Positions 55,998-64,000 of a DNA stretch of 64,000 nucleotides are shown here, in pieces. Source of the stretch: Nocardia altamirensis NBRC 108246. Lineage in GTDB: Bacteria > Actinomycetota > Actinomycetes > Mycobacteriales > Mycobacteriaceae. The position numbers were made by a program, and so were the translations under genes. The stretch spans positions 62,001-126,000 of the forward strand of contig NZ_BDAY01000020.1 of NCBI RefSeq assembly GCF_001612685.1, written 5' to 3'. The notes beneath the pieces are model-generated. The model worked only from the letters and a program-made list of their open reading frames with translations. It was not told the origin of the DNA and ran no database searches. The stretch's first letter is position 1; every line of letters starts with the position of its first letter.

Positions 55998-56636
55998 ATG
56001 CCTACTTTCCAGACCCTGGCACCGATCACCGTCATCGCCGACATCCTCTCCGGTGAGCTCACCGTGCGGGCCTCGGACCGCACCGACACCGTCGTGCAGG
56101 TCAACCCCGCCGATCCCTCGAAGAAGGCCGATGTGCGCGCCGCCGAGCAGACCCGTGTCGACTTCACCGGAGGCACCCTGACGGTCAAAGCATCCAAGGA
56201 CTGGCGCACCCACACCCCCTTCGGCGGCAACCCCTCGATCGAGGTGCTCATCGAGGTGCCCACCGGCTCACTGCTCACAGCAGGCTCCGGCGTCGGCCGG
56301 CTGGTGGCCGTCGGCGAATTCGCCGACACCGACCTCGAAGTCGCGGCGGGCGACATCACCGTCGAACGCCCCCGCGGTGCGGTCAGCGCCAAGGTCGCCA
56401 AGGGCGACATCCACATTCACGACGCCGCCGCAGGCGAGCTGCGGCTGGAAACCTCCTACGGCGAGCTCGAGATCGGAATCGCCGCGGGCAGCGCCGTGCA
56501 GCTGGAAGTCAACGCCACCAGCGGCACCGTGCAGAACCTGATGCAACCGGTCGACCCGACCAACGCCGAAACCGTCCGCGTCCACGCACGTAACTCCTTC
56601 GGCAACATCATCATCCGCCACGCCGTCCTGGTCTGA
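55998..56636 (+). CDS. DUF4097 beta-helix-like protein
   Basis: A 212-aa protein of the DUF4097 (putative adhesin) family: repeated short beta strands with Gly turns (ITVIADILSGELTVRASDRT, LTAGSGVGRLVAVGEFADTD and DITVERPRGAVSAKVAKGDI) forming a right-handed coil of strands. No signal peptide or anchor is seen, so it is probably cytosolic. Family members in actinomycetes often accompany transporters or regulators, with no known activity. ATG 55998 has AAGGAG nine bases upstream. Phased direct repeats lie in its promoter; a serine hydrolase gene follows 41 bases later and is likely co-transcribed. Confidence 0.82.
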   Translation: MPTFQTLAPITVIADILSGELTVRASDRTDTVVQVNPADPSKKADVRAAEQTRVDFTGGTLTVKASKDWRTHTPFGGNPSIEVLIEVPTGSLLTAGSGVGRLVAVGEFADTDLEVAAGDITVERPRGAVSAKVAKGDIHIHDAAAGELRLETSYGELEIGIAAGSAVQLEVNATSGTVQNLMQPVDPTNAETVRVHARNSFGNIIIRHAVLV

Positions 56637-56677
56637 ACCGACCTGAAGCTACCGAGACTCTGAAGAAGGACTACGTC

Positions 56678-57910
56678 ATGACAAGTGCAGTTAGCAGGAC
56701 ATCCGGTGTCGAGGACGGCTGGGGAAAGGTCGCCGACGCGTTCCATGCGAACTTCGACGGCAAACCCGGCGAAGTGGGCGCGGCGTGCTGCGTCTACGTC
56801 GGCGGCCGCAAAGTCGTCGACCTGTGGGCAGGGCAAGCCGACCGCGCGGCGAACCGGCCGTGGACCGCGGACACCATTGTCCAGGTCGCGTCGACGACCA
56901 AGGGTGCCACGGCGATCTGTGCCCATCTGCTTGCACAGCGGGGTCTGCTGGATCTCGATGCACCGGTGGTCGAGTACTGGCCGGAGTTCGGCGCCGCAGG
57001 CAAGGAACGAATTCCGGTGCGCTGGTTGCTTTCCCACCAGGCAGGTCTGCCTGCGATCGACGGACCGCTGACCTACGAGCAGGCGCTCGACTGGCATCCG
57101 GTCATCCGTGCACTCGAGGCGCAGAAGCCGCTGTGGGAGCCGGGGACCGAACACGTCTACCACGCTATGACTTTCGGGTTCCTGGTCGGTGAGGTCGTGC
57201 GTCGGATCTCCGGTAAGTCGCTCGGCACGTTCTTCGCCGACGAGGTGGCGGCGCCGCTCGGACTGAGCGCCTGGATCGGGCTGCCCGAACAGGAGGAGGC
57301 GCGGGTGGCGAAGCTCGAGTTCGCCGCGCCGTTCAGTGTGGAGGAGCTGACCGCAGGGATGGTCGCGACGTCCGGGCTCGACGCGGCAACGGTCACCGCA
57401 TGGATCACCGCCATGTTCAGTCCCGGCTCGATCCAGATGCGCGCGGCCGATCTCGGCGGCGCCATCGACAACGGTTCTGATTACTTCACCCAGCGTCCTT
57501 GGCGCGCAGCCGAATTCCCGGCCGCGAACATGGTCGCCGACGCGGAGTCGGTGGCGCGGATGTATGCGGCAACGGTGAGCGAGATCGACGGGATGCGGCT
57601 GCTCGAGCCGTCCACTGTCGAGCGGATGACCGTCGTGCAGACCGACAAGACTCGGATGTACGGGCTGCCACCGGAATTGGACATCCCGGCCGAGCGTTCC
57701 TTCTACATGTCACTCGGCTTCATGCGCTCCAGCGTGATTCTCCCGATGGTCGGGCCGGGTTCGTTCGGTCACCCGGGCTCCGGCGGTTCGATCGGCTTCG
57801 CGGACCCGGACGCTGGTGTCGGCTTCGGCTACGTCACCAACCACTGGCACTTCCCGCCTGACGATCCGCGTGCGGCCAGTCTGGCCAAAGCGGTCCGTTC
57901 CTGCCTCTGA
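56678..57910 (+). CDS. Beta-lactamase-fold serine hydrolase (EstB-like)
   Basis: A 410-aa serine hydrolase of the class C beta-lactamase superfamily. The catalytic S72-x-x-K75 is in VASTTKGATAI, the Tyr motif is YHAMTFGFLVGE, and the third motif HPGSGGSIGFADP replaces KTG, a pattern of esterases such as EstB rather than true beta-lactamases. There is no signal peptide, so it acts in the cytosol, probably on an ester. ATG 56678 has AAGAAGGA upstream. It is likely the second gene of an operon with DUF4097 and ends at a strong terminator. Confidence 0.88.
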   Translation: MTSAVSRTSGVEDGWGKVADAFHANFDGKPGEVGAACCVYVGGRKVVDLWAGQADRAANRPWTADTIVQVASTTKGATAICAHLLAQRGLLDLDAPVVEYWPEFGAAGKERIPVRWLLSHQAGLPAIDGPLTYEQALDWHPVIRALEAQKPLWEPGTEHVYHAMTFGFLVGEVVRRISGKSLGTFFADEVAAPLGLSAWIGLPEQEEARVAKLEFAAPFSVEELTAGMVATSGLDAATVTAWITAMFSPGSIQMRAADLGGAIDNGSDYFTQRPWRAAEFPAANMVADAESVARMYAATVSEIDGMRLLEPSTVERMTVVQTDKTRMYGLPPELDIPAERSFYMSLGFMRSSVILPMVGPGSFGHPGSGGSIGFADPDAGVGFGYVTNHWHFPPDDPRAASLAKAVRSCL

Positions 57911-57914
57911 TGAC

Positions 57915-57952
57915 AAAGACCCTCCCGCTGAGCCTTCGGTGGGAGGGTCTTT
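57915..57952. terminator. Bidirectional terminator between serine hydrolase and GH76 genes
   Basis: A perfect 12-bp stem AAAGACCCTCCC/GGGAGGGTCTTT (57915-57926, 57941-57952) with a 14-base loop. A-run and T-run flank it so that it reads as an intrinsic terminator from both sides, fitting the convergent genes. Confidence 0.88.
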
Positions 57953-57988
57953 CCATTTGTAGTGAAACGTCTTCTGTAGGAAGAGGGT

Positions 57989-59194
57989 TCAGCACCCCGC
58001 GGCGGTCAGCTGGTAGTCGGCTTCGAGCAGCATCCACCCGCTCAGCTGGATCGACAGATCGCGGCTCTGGTTGGCGGGCGGCGGTGTGAACGCGTTCGAG
58101 AGCTGGGGGAAGATTCCGCCATGCGCCGGAACCGTCACGGCGCGGGTCCAGTCGGCGCCGAACAGCGGCAGGCCGTCCACCTCGGCGCGATGCTCCCAGG
58201 CCGCCCGCGCCGAAGCGTGCACGATGTTCGCGGCGGTGGTGTCGCCGAGCGACAAGGCGGCGACGGTGAGATACCGGGCGAGGATGCCCATGAACAGCCC
58301 GCTGTCGTCCCCGGCGGCGCCGGTGATCACGCCGTCCTTGGTGAGCTTCGCCTCGACCGCTGCGACGATCGCGGCGGCGCGCCGACGGTGCTCGGATTCC
58401 CCTGTGCGCAGGGCCAGTTCGGTTTCCAGTCCGATGGCGACGCCCTGCGAGTAGGTGGTGATGGCCCGGTTCACGCGGGCGCCGGGTTCGTGGACGCCGT
58501 CGAGGATCAGCCCGCTGTCGGTGTCGCGCAATCGGGTGTGCAGGAATTCGGCGAGGCGACCGGCGCAGGTCAGCTCGCCAAGCCGTGCCAACGCGATGCC
58601 GGTCGGACCGATCGACGGGGTGTTGTAGTAGTCGTCGCCGATCCGCCACGGCACCGCGCCGACGTCCGGATTCCAGCCGCCGAGCAAGGCGGCCCGCAGA
58701 TCTCCGACGGCATCGCCGAAGCGAATGCCGAGCAGCCGGTCGGCGCGTTCGAGCGCCAGCGCCAACCAGGCCATGTCGTCGTAGTACCGGTTGGTCCAGC
58801 CGGTGAGATTGCGGGTGCGGATGCCGCGCGCGAGTGCGGCGACCCGATCGATGCGCGCTACGGTGCGGTCGCGGTGCGCGGCGTCCACCGCGCAGTCGAG
58901 CAGGTGGGCTTGCCACCAGTAATTCCATTGCAGGAAGGACTGTTCCGCCAAGGGGCGTGGCCAATCGGACACACCGAGCCGCACCCCGGGCAGACCCCAC
59001 AGGCTGCGCACGTGCCGCGTCACAATGGCCTGTTCCGCCAAGTCCACCCGTTGCCCGCAGGTATCGGCTCCCGCGGACACCTGCCGGGTGATCGGCGCCG
59101 CCTGTATCGGCCGCGACAGCACGGTGACTGCGATCCCGGTACCGGCGGCATACAAGAGGGTGCGCCGGCTCAGCCCCTTGTCCCGGCGTTCCAT
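57989..59194 (-). CDS. Tat-exported GH76-type glycoside hydrolase
   Basis: A 401-aa predicted alpha-1,6-mannan hydrolase. The N-terminus has a Tat motif SRRTLLYAAGTGIAV and a short hydrophobic core ending PIQAAP. The (alpha/alpha)6 catalytic core shows the paired aspartates D139-D140 in NRYYDDMAWLALAL, the GH76 signature, with later GVHEPGARVNRAITTYSQGV and a C-terminal QLSGWMLLEADYQL helix. It may cut or remodel mannan-type cell-envelope glycans. ATG 59194 has AGGGGAG upstream and is preferred over ATG 59227. Convergent with the serine hydrolase. Confidence 0.85.
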   Translation of the reverse strand: MERRDKGLSRRTLLYAAGTGIAVTVLSRPIQAAPITRQVSAGADTCGQRVDLAEQAIVTRHVRSLWGLPGVRLGVSDWPRPLAEQSFLQWNYWWQAHLLDCAVDAAHRDRTVARIDRVAALARGIRTRNLTGWTNRYYDDMAWLALALERADRLLGIRFGDAVGDLRAALLGGWNPDVGAVPWRIGDDYYNTPSIGPTGIALARLGELTCAGRLAEFLHTRLRDTDSGLILDGVHEPGARVNRAITTYSQGVAIGLETELALRTGESEHRRRAAAIVAAVEAKLTKDGVITGAAGDDSGLFMGILARYLTVAALSLGDTTAANIVHASARAAWEHRAEVDGLPLFGADWTRAVTVPAHGGIFPQLSNAFTPPPANQSRDLSIQLSGWMLLEADYQLTAAGC

Positions 59195-59441
59195 TCGCTC
59201 GGACTCCCCTTGCTGAACAACGATCATTAAAGCTGGAAACCGTGCACTGCGAGTTTATCTCGCTAAAACCACGACGGCACGACGCTCAGCGCCCGTGGTG
59301 AGCTAAGACACGGGACCGAGTTGCTAGTTCGCGCTGATTTCTTCGTGAATTCACGGACCGTTTCTGATCTACGTAAAGCAACGTTCAACTCTTTTGCCGG
59401 TGAATTGCCGCGTCGCCCGGAAATGCTGTGGCCAATGCGCG

Positions 59442-60296
59442 TTATGGCGCGCTGACGGCAGCAAGCTTCGCGGAGTTGAGCACCGCGTACAGCGCCACGA
59501 CGTGCCCTGCGCTGTCGACCTCGAATGCGGCGACCAGGAACGGCACACCGCCACCGGTGACCAGCGCGCCGGGACCGCCGTTCACCGAGGTGACATCGAC
59601 GCGCAGCGCTGCGGGCCAGAACGGCGCCGCGATACGGAACCACTCGGCGATTGCGACCGCGCCGTACATCGGCGCCCGCGGTGTCTCCCGCTGGCCGTCG
59701 GCATCGGCGCGGAACTCGGCATCGGGCGCAAGGAGTTTCACCAGCACTTCGATATCGCCATGCACGGCGGCGGCCATGAACCCCGCGACGAGTTCGCGGT
59801 GGTCGCCGTTGTCCGGCTCCTGGCGCGGTCGGCGGGCTTTGACGCGCTGGCGGGCGCGATACGCCAATTGCCGCACCCCGCGTTCGCTGCGGCCGAGCAA
59901 CTCGGCGATCTCGGCGTGCGCGAAATCGAATGCCTCGTGCAGCACGAATACCGCCCGCTCATCCGGCGTGAGTGTCTCGAGCAACAGCAGTAGCCCGACT
60001 GATGCGGATTCCCGCAACGCGACCGCCTCCGCGAGGTCGCCGACCAGCGGTTCCGGCAGCCACGGGCCCACGTAGTCTTCCCGCCGTGCCCGCGCCCGCC
60101 GCAAGTGGTCGATGGACTCGTTGGCGACAAGCCGAAACACATAGGCACGCGCGTTCTCGACGGTGCTGCGATCGACGCGATGCCAGCGCAGCCACGCCTC
60201 CTGCAGCACGTCTTCGGCATCGCTTCGGGTGCCGAGCATGCGGTAGGCGACACCGAACAGTGCGGCACGGTCGAGCTCGAACGGATCCTCTGCCAT
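59442..60296 (-). CDS. sigJ: ECF sigma factor, SigJ/ECF41-like with SnoaL domain
   Basis: A 284-aa extracytoplasmic-function sigma factor. Region 2 is AYRMLGTRSDAEDVLQEAWL, region 4 is LTPDERAVFVLHEAFDFAHA followed by EIAELLGRSERGVRQLAYRA. A SnoaL/NTF2-like domain of about 110 residues follows region 4, as in ECF41/SigJ sigma factors, where the tail acts as a built-in regulator replacing a separate anti-sigma factor. No COE-type carboxymuconolactone gene of typical ECF41 loci is adjacent, but an NTF2-like protein gene is divergent. Start ATG 60296. Confidence 0.87.
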   Translation of the reverse strand: MAEDPFELDRAALFGVAYRMLGTRSDAEDVLQEAWLRWHRVDRSTVENARAYVFRLVANESIDHLRRARARREDYVGPWLPEPLVGDLAEAVALRESASVGLLLLLETLTPDERAVFVLHEAFDFAHAEIAELLGRSERGVRQLAYRARQRVKARRPRQEPDNGDHRELVAGFMAAAVHGDIEVLVKLLAPDAEFRADADGQRETPRAPMYGAVAIAEWFRIAAPFWPAALRVDVTSVNGGPGALVTGGGVPFLVAAFEVDSAGHVVALYAVLNSAKLAAVSAP

Positions 60297-60352
60297 CGCA
60301 AGTCGAACGTACCAGCGCGTGACGCGGGGCCGCCCGAATCCGTCTGTCCTAC

Positions 60353-60739
60353 ATGAGCAACCGAATGATCGTCGAAAAACTGCTGCACCTCATGTTCGAC
60401 AAGCACGACCTGTCCGCCGCTTCGGCCCTCCTGCACGACGAGTTCCGCTCGCACAACCCTGTTGTCCCGCACGATCCCGCAGCAAGGACCGGCCGCGAAG
60501 CGTTCCTCGACTTCCTCGCTTCGCCGCAGGGCCAGGCAATGATGCACGCCGAATCCACCACCCGGCGCGTCCTCGCCGACGGCGACCTCGTCGCAGTGCA
60601 CAGCAGCCTCACCTGGCCCGACGGATCGACGATGGCGATTGTCGACATCCTCCGTATCCGCGACGGCCTCGTCGTCGAGCACTGGGATGTCGTCCAGCCG
60701 GTCCCGGAAACCGCGGCCAACCCGCACGGCATGTTCTGA
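60353..60739 (+). CDS. SnoaL/NTF2-like protein
   Basis: A 128-aa cone-shaped NTF2-fold protein: MIVEKLLHLMFDKHDLSAAS, then FRSHNPVVPHDPAARTGREA, VLADGDLVAVHSSLTWPDG and IVDILRIRDGLVVEHWDVVQ. The His-rich FRSHNPVVPHDP and Trp of EHWDVVQ line the pocket. This polyketide-cyclase/ester-hydrolase-like subgroup (YesE type) has unclear activity. It is divergent from the sigma-factor gene across 56 bases, so it is probably a member of that sigma factor's regulon. Confidence 0.82.
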   Translation: MSNRMIVEKLLHLMFDKHDLSAASALLHDEFRSHNPVVPHDPAARTGREAFLDFLASPQGQAMMHAESTTRRVLADGDLVAVHSSLTWPDGSTMAIVDILRIRDGLVVEHWDVVQPVPETAANPHGMF

Positions 60740-60869
60740 GCAACCGCTGTGAACAACCTGCGGTGCGGGACACCCCTCGCACTACCCGATGATCGGAGCA
60801 TGACGTGTCGTTGATCGATGGCAAATAGTATGGCGCGCGAAGCTTTTCGGACATCGTACGAAGGACGGC

Positions 60870-61472
60870 ATGACTACGCCCGACACCAACCAGGCCTCGA
60901 CACGCGGCTCGTACCACGCGATCACCGAGGTCGGCAATCCCGTCTTGCACCAGCGCTGCCGCGATGTCACCGAGTTCGGGACCGAAGCGTTGGCTCGACT
61001 CGTCGACGACATGTTCCACACCATGTACGTCGCTCGTGGAGTCGGCTTGGCCGCCAACCAAATCGGCGTCGATCTGCAGGTCTTCGTCTACGACTGCCCG
61101 GATGACTACGACACCGCCGAGGACGAGAGCCGCCGCAACGTCGGCCACATCTGCAACCCGGTGCTCGAGAATGTCACCACCGAGCCGCAGATCGTCGGCA
61201 GGGAAGGCTGCCTTTCGGTACCGGGCCCGGTGGCACAGCTGGCCCGCGCCGCCCACACCATCGTGCGGGGCAAGGACATGCACGGAAACGACGTCACGCT
61301 CGAGGGCACCGGACTGTTCGCCCGATGCCTGCAGCACGAGACCGACCATCTGGCAGGCACGCTCTACATCGATCACCTCACCGATGCGGAGCGCGCCGAC
61401 GTCCTGGCCGAAATGGCGCAGAACCGTGACGCTGTGCTGGCAGACCGCGAGGAGCGGGCACAGGCTTGTTAA
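60870..61472 (+). CDS. def: Peptide deformylase
   Basis: A 200-aa metal hydrolase removing the formyl group from the N-terminal methionine of new proteins. All three motifs are intact: GVGLAANQIG (residues 57-66), EGCLSVPG with metal ligand C114, and QHETDHLAG with H156, catalytic E157 and H160. Length and the insertion CPDDYDTAEDESRRN fit actinobacterial type-I enzymes. ATG 60870 has GAAGGA upstream. A TAGTAT hexamer at 60826-60831 may be the -10 element. It stands alone without fmt. Confidence 0.95.
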   Translation: MTTPDTNQASTRGSYHAITEVGNPVLHQRCRDVTEFGTEALARLVDDMFHTMYVARGVGLAANQIGVDLQVFVYDCPDDYDTAEDESRRNVGHICNPVLENVTTEPQIVGREGCLSVPGPVAQLARAAHTIVRGKDMHGNDVTLEGTGLFARCLQHETDHLAGTLYIDHLTDAERADVLAEMAQNRDAVLADREERAQAC

Positions 61473-61546
61473 GCGGAGTTACCGGTCCTCGTTAAGGCTC
61501 CCTCTCTACTGTCGCGGCGTAGTTTGCTCGACGTGGGGAGGGTTCC

Positions 61547-62875
61547 GTGCCGCAGGACGACGAGGCAGCGGTCGAGGCGCACTGGCATCCGCTGACGCGC
61601 ATCGGATTTCGTTTCGGTGTGTGCTATTTCGGTGCGATCGGCCTCGCCGGTGTGCTCGGGCTGATCCCGATTCTGTTGGCGGGCTTGGGGATCGAAGCGG
61701 GCTCGGTGCTGCACGTTGTCACCCTCGCGCGCCCGCCGATCGAATGGACCGCCACCCATGTGCTCGGCCTGCGGGTGACGAGCACGCAGGTGGGCAGCGA
61801 CAGCGCGTTCCAGTGGACCGGACTGTTCCTCCTGGTGGTGCTGTCCGCGGTGGCCACGGCGGCATGGTCGGTGCTGGATCGCCGACGGGCCAGCTACACC
61901 CGGCTGTTCGCCTGGACTCAGCTGTCGCTGCGGTTCGTCCTTGCGCTGGCGATGTTCTATTTCGGGATGGCCAAGGCGATCCCGACCCAGATGCCGTTCG
62001 TGCTGAACCGGTTGGTGGAGCCCTACGGCAATTTCAGCCCGCAAGGCGTGCTGTGGTCGCAGATCAGTGTGTCGCAGCCGTATGAAATCGCGCTCGGCGC
62101 AGCGGAATTGCTGGCAGGTCTGCTGTTGCTCGTGCCGAGGGCCACCGCTGCTGGGGCCTTGCTTTGCGCGGTGGACATGACGCAGGTGTTCCTGCTGAAT
62201 ATGACCTATGACGTCCGCCTGAAAACAGTCTCGTCGCAGTTTCTGCTGCTGAGCCTGTTCCTGCTCGCACCGTATGGGCGCCGGTTGCTGGCTGCGCTGT
62301 TCGCGGGCCGTCCCACGCAGGCGACCCGGCCCGTGCCGCTGTTCGGTTCCGCGCGGGCCAACCGGATCGCGCTCGTGGCACAGCTGGTGGTCGGCCTGCT
62401 CTTGCTCGGCGTGATCGGGGCACAGAACTGGCGGCAGTGGTCGAAGGAGACCCCCGAGCTGTACGGCATCTACCGAGTGGACGGCTTCTCCTCCGAGGGC
62501 TATGCCCGCGACCCGCTGCTGACCGACGAATTGCGTTGGCGCCGAGTCATTATCGACCGCCCCTTCCACGTCTCCGACCCGATGGTGCTCACCATCCAGC
62601 ACATGGATGACTCCTTCGAGGTGTACGGCGGCACCATCGACCCGAAGCGCCACCACATCGACCTGCGCCACCGCATCGCCCTCGGCACCTTCGAAGAGAC
62701 CCCGATCCGGGTACGGCTCACCTACTGGTGGCCCGAACCCGGCCGCATGGTCATCGACGCCGACGACTATGCCGGGCACCGCATCCACGCCTGGTTCACC
62801 GAACTCGATCCGCAGTCCTTCCCGCTGCTCGAACGCGGCTTCAGCTGGGTCCAGGAGACGCCCTACAACCGGTGA
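61547..62875 (+). CDS. DoxX-like integral membrane protein
   Basis: A 442-aa membrane protein. About seven hydrophobic segments occupy residues 15-310, including FRFGVCYFGAIGLAGVLGLI, the DoxX-like LSLRFVLALAMFYFGMAKAI and LGAAELLAGLLLLVPRATAA. Residues about 315-442 form a hydrophilic, beta-rich domain (GIYRVDGFSSEGYARDPLLT). DoxX proteins take part in redox or quinone-linked processes, but this longer form is known to me only as a conserved actinobacterial and bacteroidete membrane protein. GTG 61547 has GGGGAGGG seven bases before it. 74 bases after def. Confidence 0.78.
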   Translation: MPQDDEAAVEAHWHPLTRIGFRFGVCYFGAIGLAGVLGLIPILLAGLGIEAGSVLHVVTLARPPIEWTATHVLGLRVTSTQVGSDSAFQWTGLFLLVVLSAVATAAWSVLDRRRASYTRLFAWTQLSLRFVLALAMFYFGMAKAIPTQMPFVLNRLVEPYGNFSPQGVLWSQISVSQPYEIALGAAELLAGLLLLVPRATAAGALLCAVDMTQVFLLNMTYDVRLKTVSSQFLLLSLFLLAPYGRRLLAALFAGRPTQATRPVPLFGSARANRIALVAQLVVGLLLLGVIGAQNWRQWSKETPELYGIYRVDGFSSEGYARDPLLTDELRWRRVIIDRPFHVSDPMVLTIQHMDDSFEVYGGTIDPKRHHIDLRHRIALGTFEETPIRVRLTYWWPEPGRMVIDADDYAGHRIHAWFTELDPQSFPLLERGFSWVQETPYNR

Positions 62876-62966
62876 GCCCCGCCCATGAGCTACTCTTCGG
62901 CAATCGCGATCGACGAGCTTGATCCTGCCCAGCGCAGCGTTTGTCCGCACAAGCGAGAGGAGCATG

Positions 62967-63797
62967 ATGCTCGAGCAGGCGCGTCTGGAAGTAGTGCACG
63001 AACCGCTGGCCGACCGCACGCCGGAGGCACCGTATTTCGAAGCGAACTATCGCGTTCGCGCCGGTGACATCGATCAAGAGATGCGGTTGCGGTTGGACGG
63101 CGTCGCTCGGTACCTCCAGGATGTCGCCAACGACAATCTGGAAGCCACGGACTTCGCGAACACCGACCCCTTCTGGGTCGTCAGGCGCACCGTGATCGAC
63201 GTGATCGAACCGATCTCCTGGCCTGCCACGGTTACCTTGCAGCGATGGTGCTCCGGACTGTCGACGCGATGGGCGAATATGCGCGTGCGAATGACCGCGA
63301 CCCATGAAACAAGTCGCCTCAATCCGGTGCAGCGCCCCGACGGCCTCGTGGAAACCGAGGCCTTCTGGATCAATGTGAACGAGAACGGCATGCCGACGAG
63401 AATCAGCGACGGCGGGTTCGCGTGGCTGAGTTCGATGAACGACAACCATCGGTTACGAATGCCGATGAGTCCGCGAGCAGTGCCCGACCATGATCCCGGT
63501 ATGCCCGCTGACCGCAGCCATATCCTCCGCACCGCGGACTTCGACCCGTTCAAGCACGTGAACAATGCGGCGTACTGGGTAGTCGTCGAGGACGAATTGG
63601 TCGAGCACCCAGATATTCTCGATGCCCCGCATCGCGCCGTGATCGATTACCTGCGCCCGATCGCGCCCGGATCCGACGTGATCGTTCGGCGGCGCCGCGA
63701 CGGCGAGCAGCTCCAGATCTGGATGATCGTCGACGACCGAATCGTCACTACCATGACAGTAGACAAGCTGAGTCCTGAACACAGCCGTGGCCGGTAG
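62967..63797 (+). CDS. Acyl-ACP thioesterase (FatA-like, double hotdog)
   Basis: A 276-aa protein with two hotdog folds, releasing fatty acids from acyl-ACP. First fold: YRVRAGDIDQEMRLRLDGVA, then YLQDVANDNLEATDFANTDP and FWVVRRTVIDV. Second: RTADFDPFKHVNNAAYWVVV with the HVNN active-site block, then HRAVIDYLRPIAPGSDVIV. Two adjacent ATGs (62964, 62967) follow GAGAGGAG; the second has better spacing and is used here. Usual bacterial length for PF01643. Its role could be in fatty-acid or mycolate turnover. It is the last complete gene of the window. Confidence 0.87.
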   Translation: MLEQARLEVVHEPLADRTPEAPYFEANYRVRAGDIDQEMRLRLDGVARYLQDVANDNLEATDFANTDPFWVVRRTVIDVIEPISWPATVTLQRWCSGLSTRWANMRVRMTATHETSRLNPVQRPDGLVETEAFWINVNENGMPTRISDGGFAWLSSMNDNHRLRMPMSPRAVPDHDPGMPADRSHILRTADFDPFKHVNNAAYWVVVEDELVEHPDILDAPHRAVIDYLRPIAPGSDVIVRRRRDGEQLQIWMIVDDRIVTTMTVDKLSPEHSRGR

Positions 63798-64000
63798 CCT
63801 CAGCCAACCCGCGCGGAATGTGCTGAGAGAGAAGGCAGCCCCGAGGGGGCGCGATTCGACCGCGTGAACGCGCATCAGGCCATACCCGTTCGGGCCGGTC
63901 GTCAAGCCAAGAAATGTTGCGGGTTTCATCGACCCAACGAATGGTGTATTGCTCGGATTCGAGGAATGTTAACGGTCTCCAAAGCTCGATCGCTGGACGA
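63798..64000. other. Right-edge region, no gene supported
   Basis: The last 203 bases contain short frames without a Shine-Dalgarno or recognisable product. It may be the regulatory region of a gene beyond the edge. Confidence 0.4.

Overview
The window is chromosomal DNA of a high-GC, mycolic-acid-type actinomycete. Nocardia is the best guess; Rhodococcus or another relative is not excluded. The case rests on very high GC, many GTG starts, a conservon, a WXG100/ESX cassette, a haemophore-like secreted protein, a LigD of mycobacterial domain order, and gene content that follows the Mycobacterium tuberculosis Rv0881-Rv0909 neighbourhood (from memory): SpoU methyltransferase, DUF2537, sepH, serC, second citrate synthase, gltA, prrB/prrA, accD3, echA6, metallo-beta-lactamase, MT0933-type antitoxin. 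I see no tRNA, rRNA, CRISPR, insertion sequence, prophage or replication origin. Protein similarities are read by eye; no search was run.

Region 1 (0-12.1 kb) is core metabolism and housekeeping. It holds a partial GNAT acetyltransferase, a SpoU RNA methyltransferase, the cell-division regulator SepH, SerC, an unrecognised double-barrel protein, a lipoprotein polysaccharide deacetylase, two citrate synthases flanking PdxH and an MFS exporter, and an FKBP isomerase ending in a strong terminator.

Region 2 (12.1-23.5 kb) is signalling. It holds a lipoprotein, the PrrB/PrrA two-component pair, a haemophore-like protein, an acyl-CoA synthetase, and a complete four-gene conservon (sensor kinase, roadblock, DUF742, GTPase) whose kinase carries a long LPQR-repeat tail. 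The gaps before the lipoprotein and haemophore genes share an 11-bp-phased direct repeat that looks like an OmpR-family (PrrA?) site.

Region 3 (23.5-37.5 kb) is acyl-CoA metabolism, DNA repair and secretion: an AccD3-type carboxyltransferase, an aldo/keto reductase convergent with a flavoprotein, EchA6, a metallo-beta-lactamase, an MT0933-type antitoxin and LigD. Next comes a three-gene WXG100 cassette ending in a protein with a lytic-transglycosylase-like domain. A second MT0933-type antitoxin (59 aa) and a secreted lipase follow, bracketed by two copies of a short intergenic repeat.

Region 4 (37.7-53.4 kb) is transport, regulators and accessory enzymes: a two-gene ECF transporter in which the membrane domain and two ATPases are fused, a Baeyer-Villiger-type monooxygenase divergent from an AraC regulator, a phosphoesterase, a MarR repressor with two putative operators shared with a mycothiol-type enzyme, a pseudouridine synthase, a class III adenylyl cyclase, a secreted lipase, the 3' remnant of a LysR regulator abutting an intact SARP/AAA regulator, and a haloacetate-dehalogenase-like hydrolase.

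Region 5 (53.4-64 kb) holds an HxxxDG acyltransferase-like protein, a methyltransferase, a DUF4097 protein behind four phased TGTCAG-type repeats, a serine hydrolase, a Tat-exported GH76-type enzyme, a SigJ-like sigma factor divergent from an NTF2-like protein, peptide deformylase, a DoxX-like membrane protein and an acyl-ACP thioesterase.
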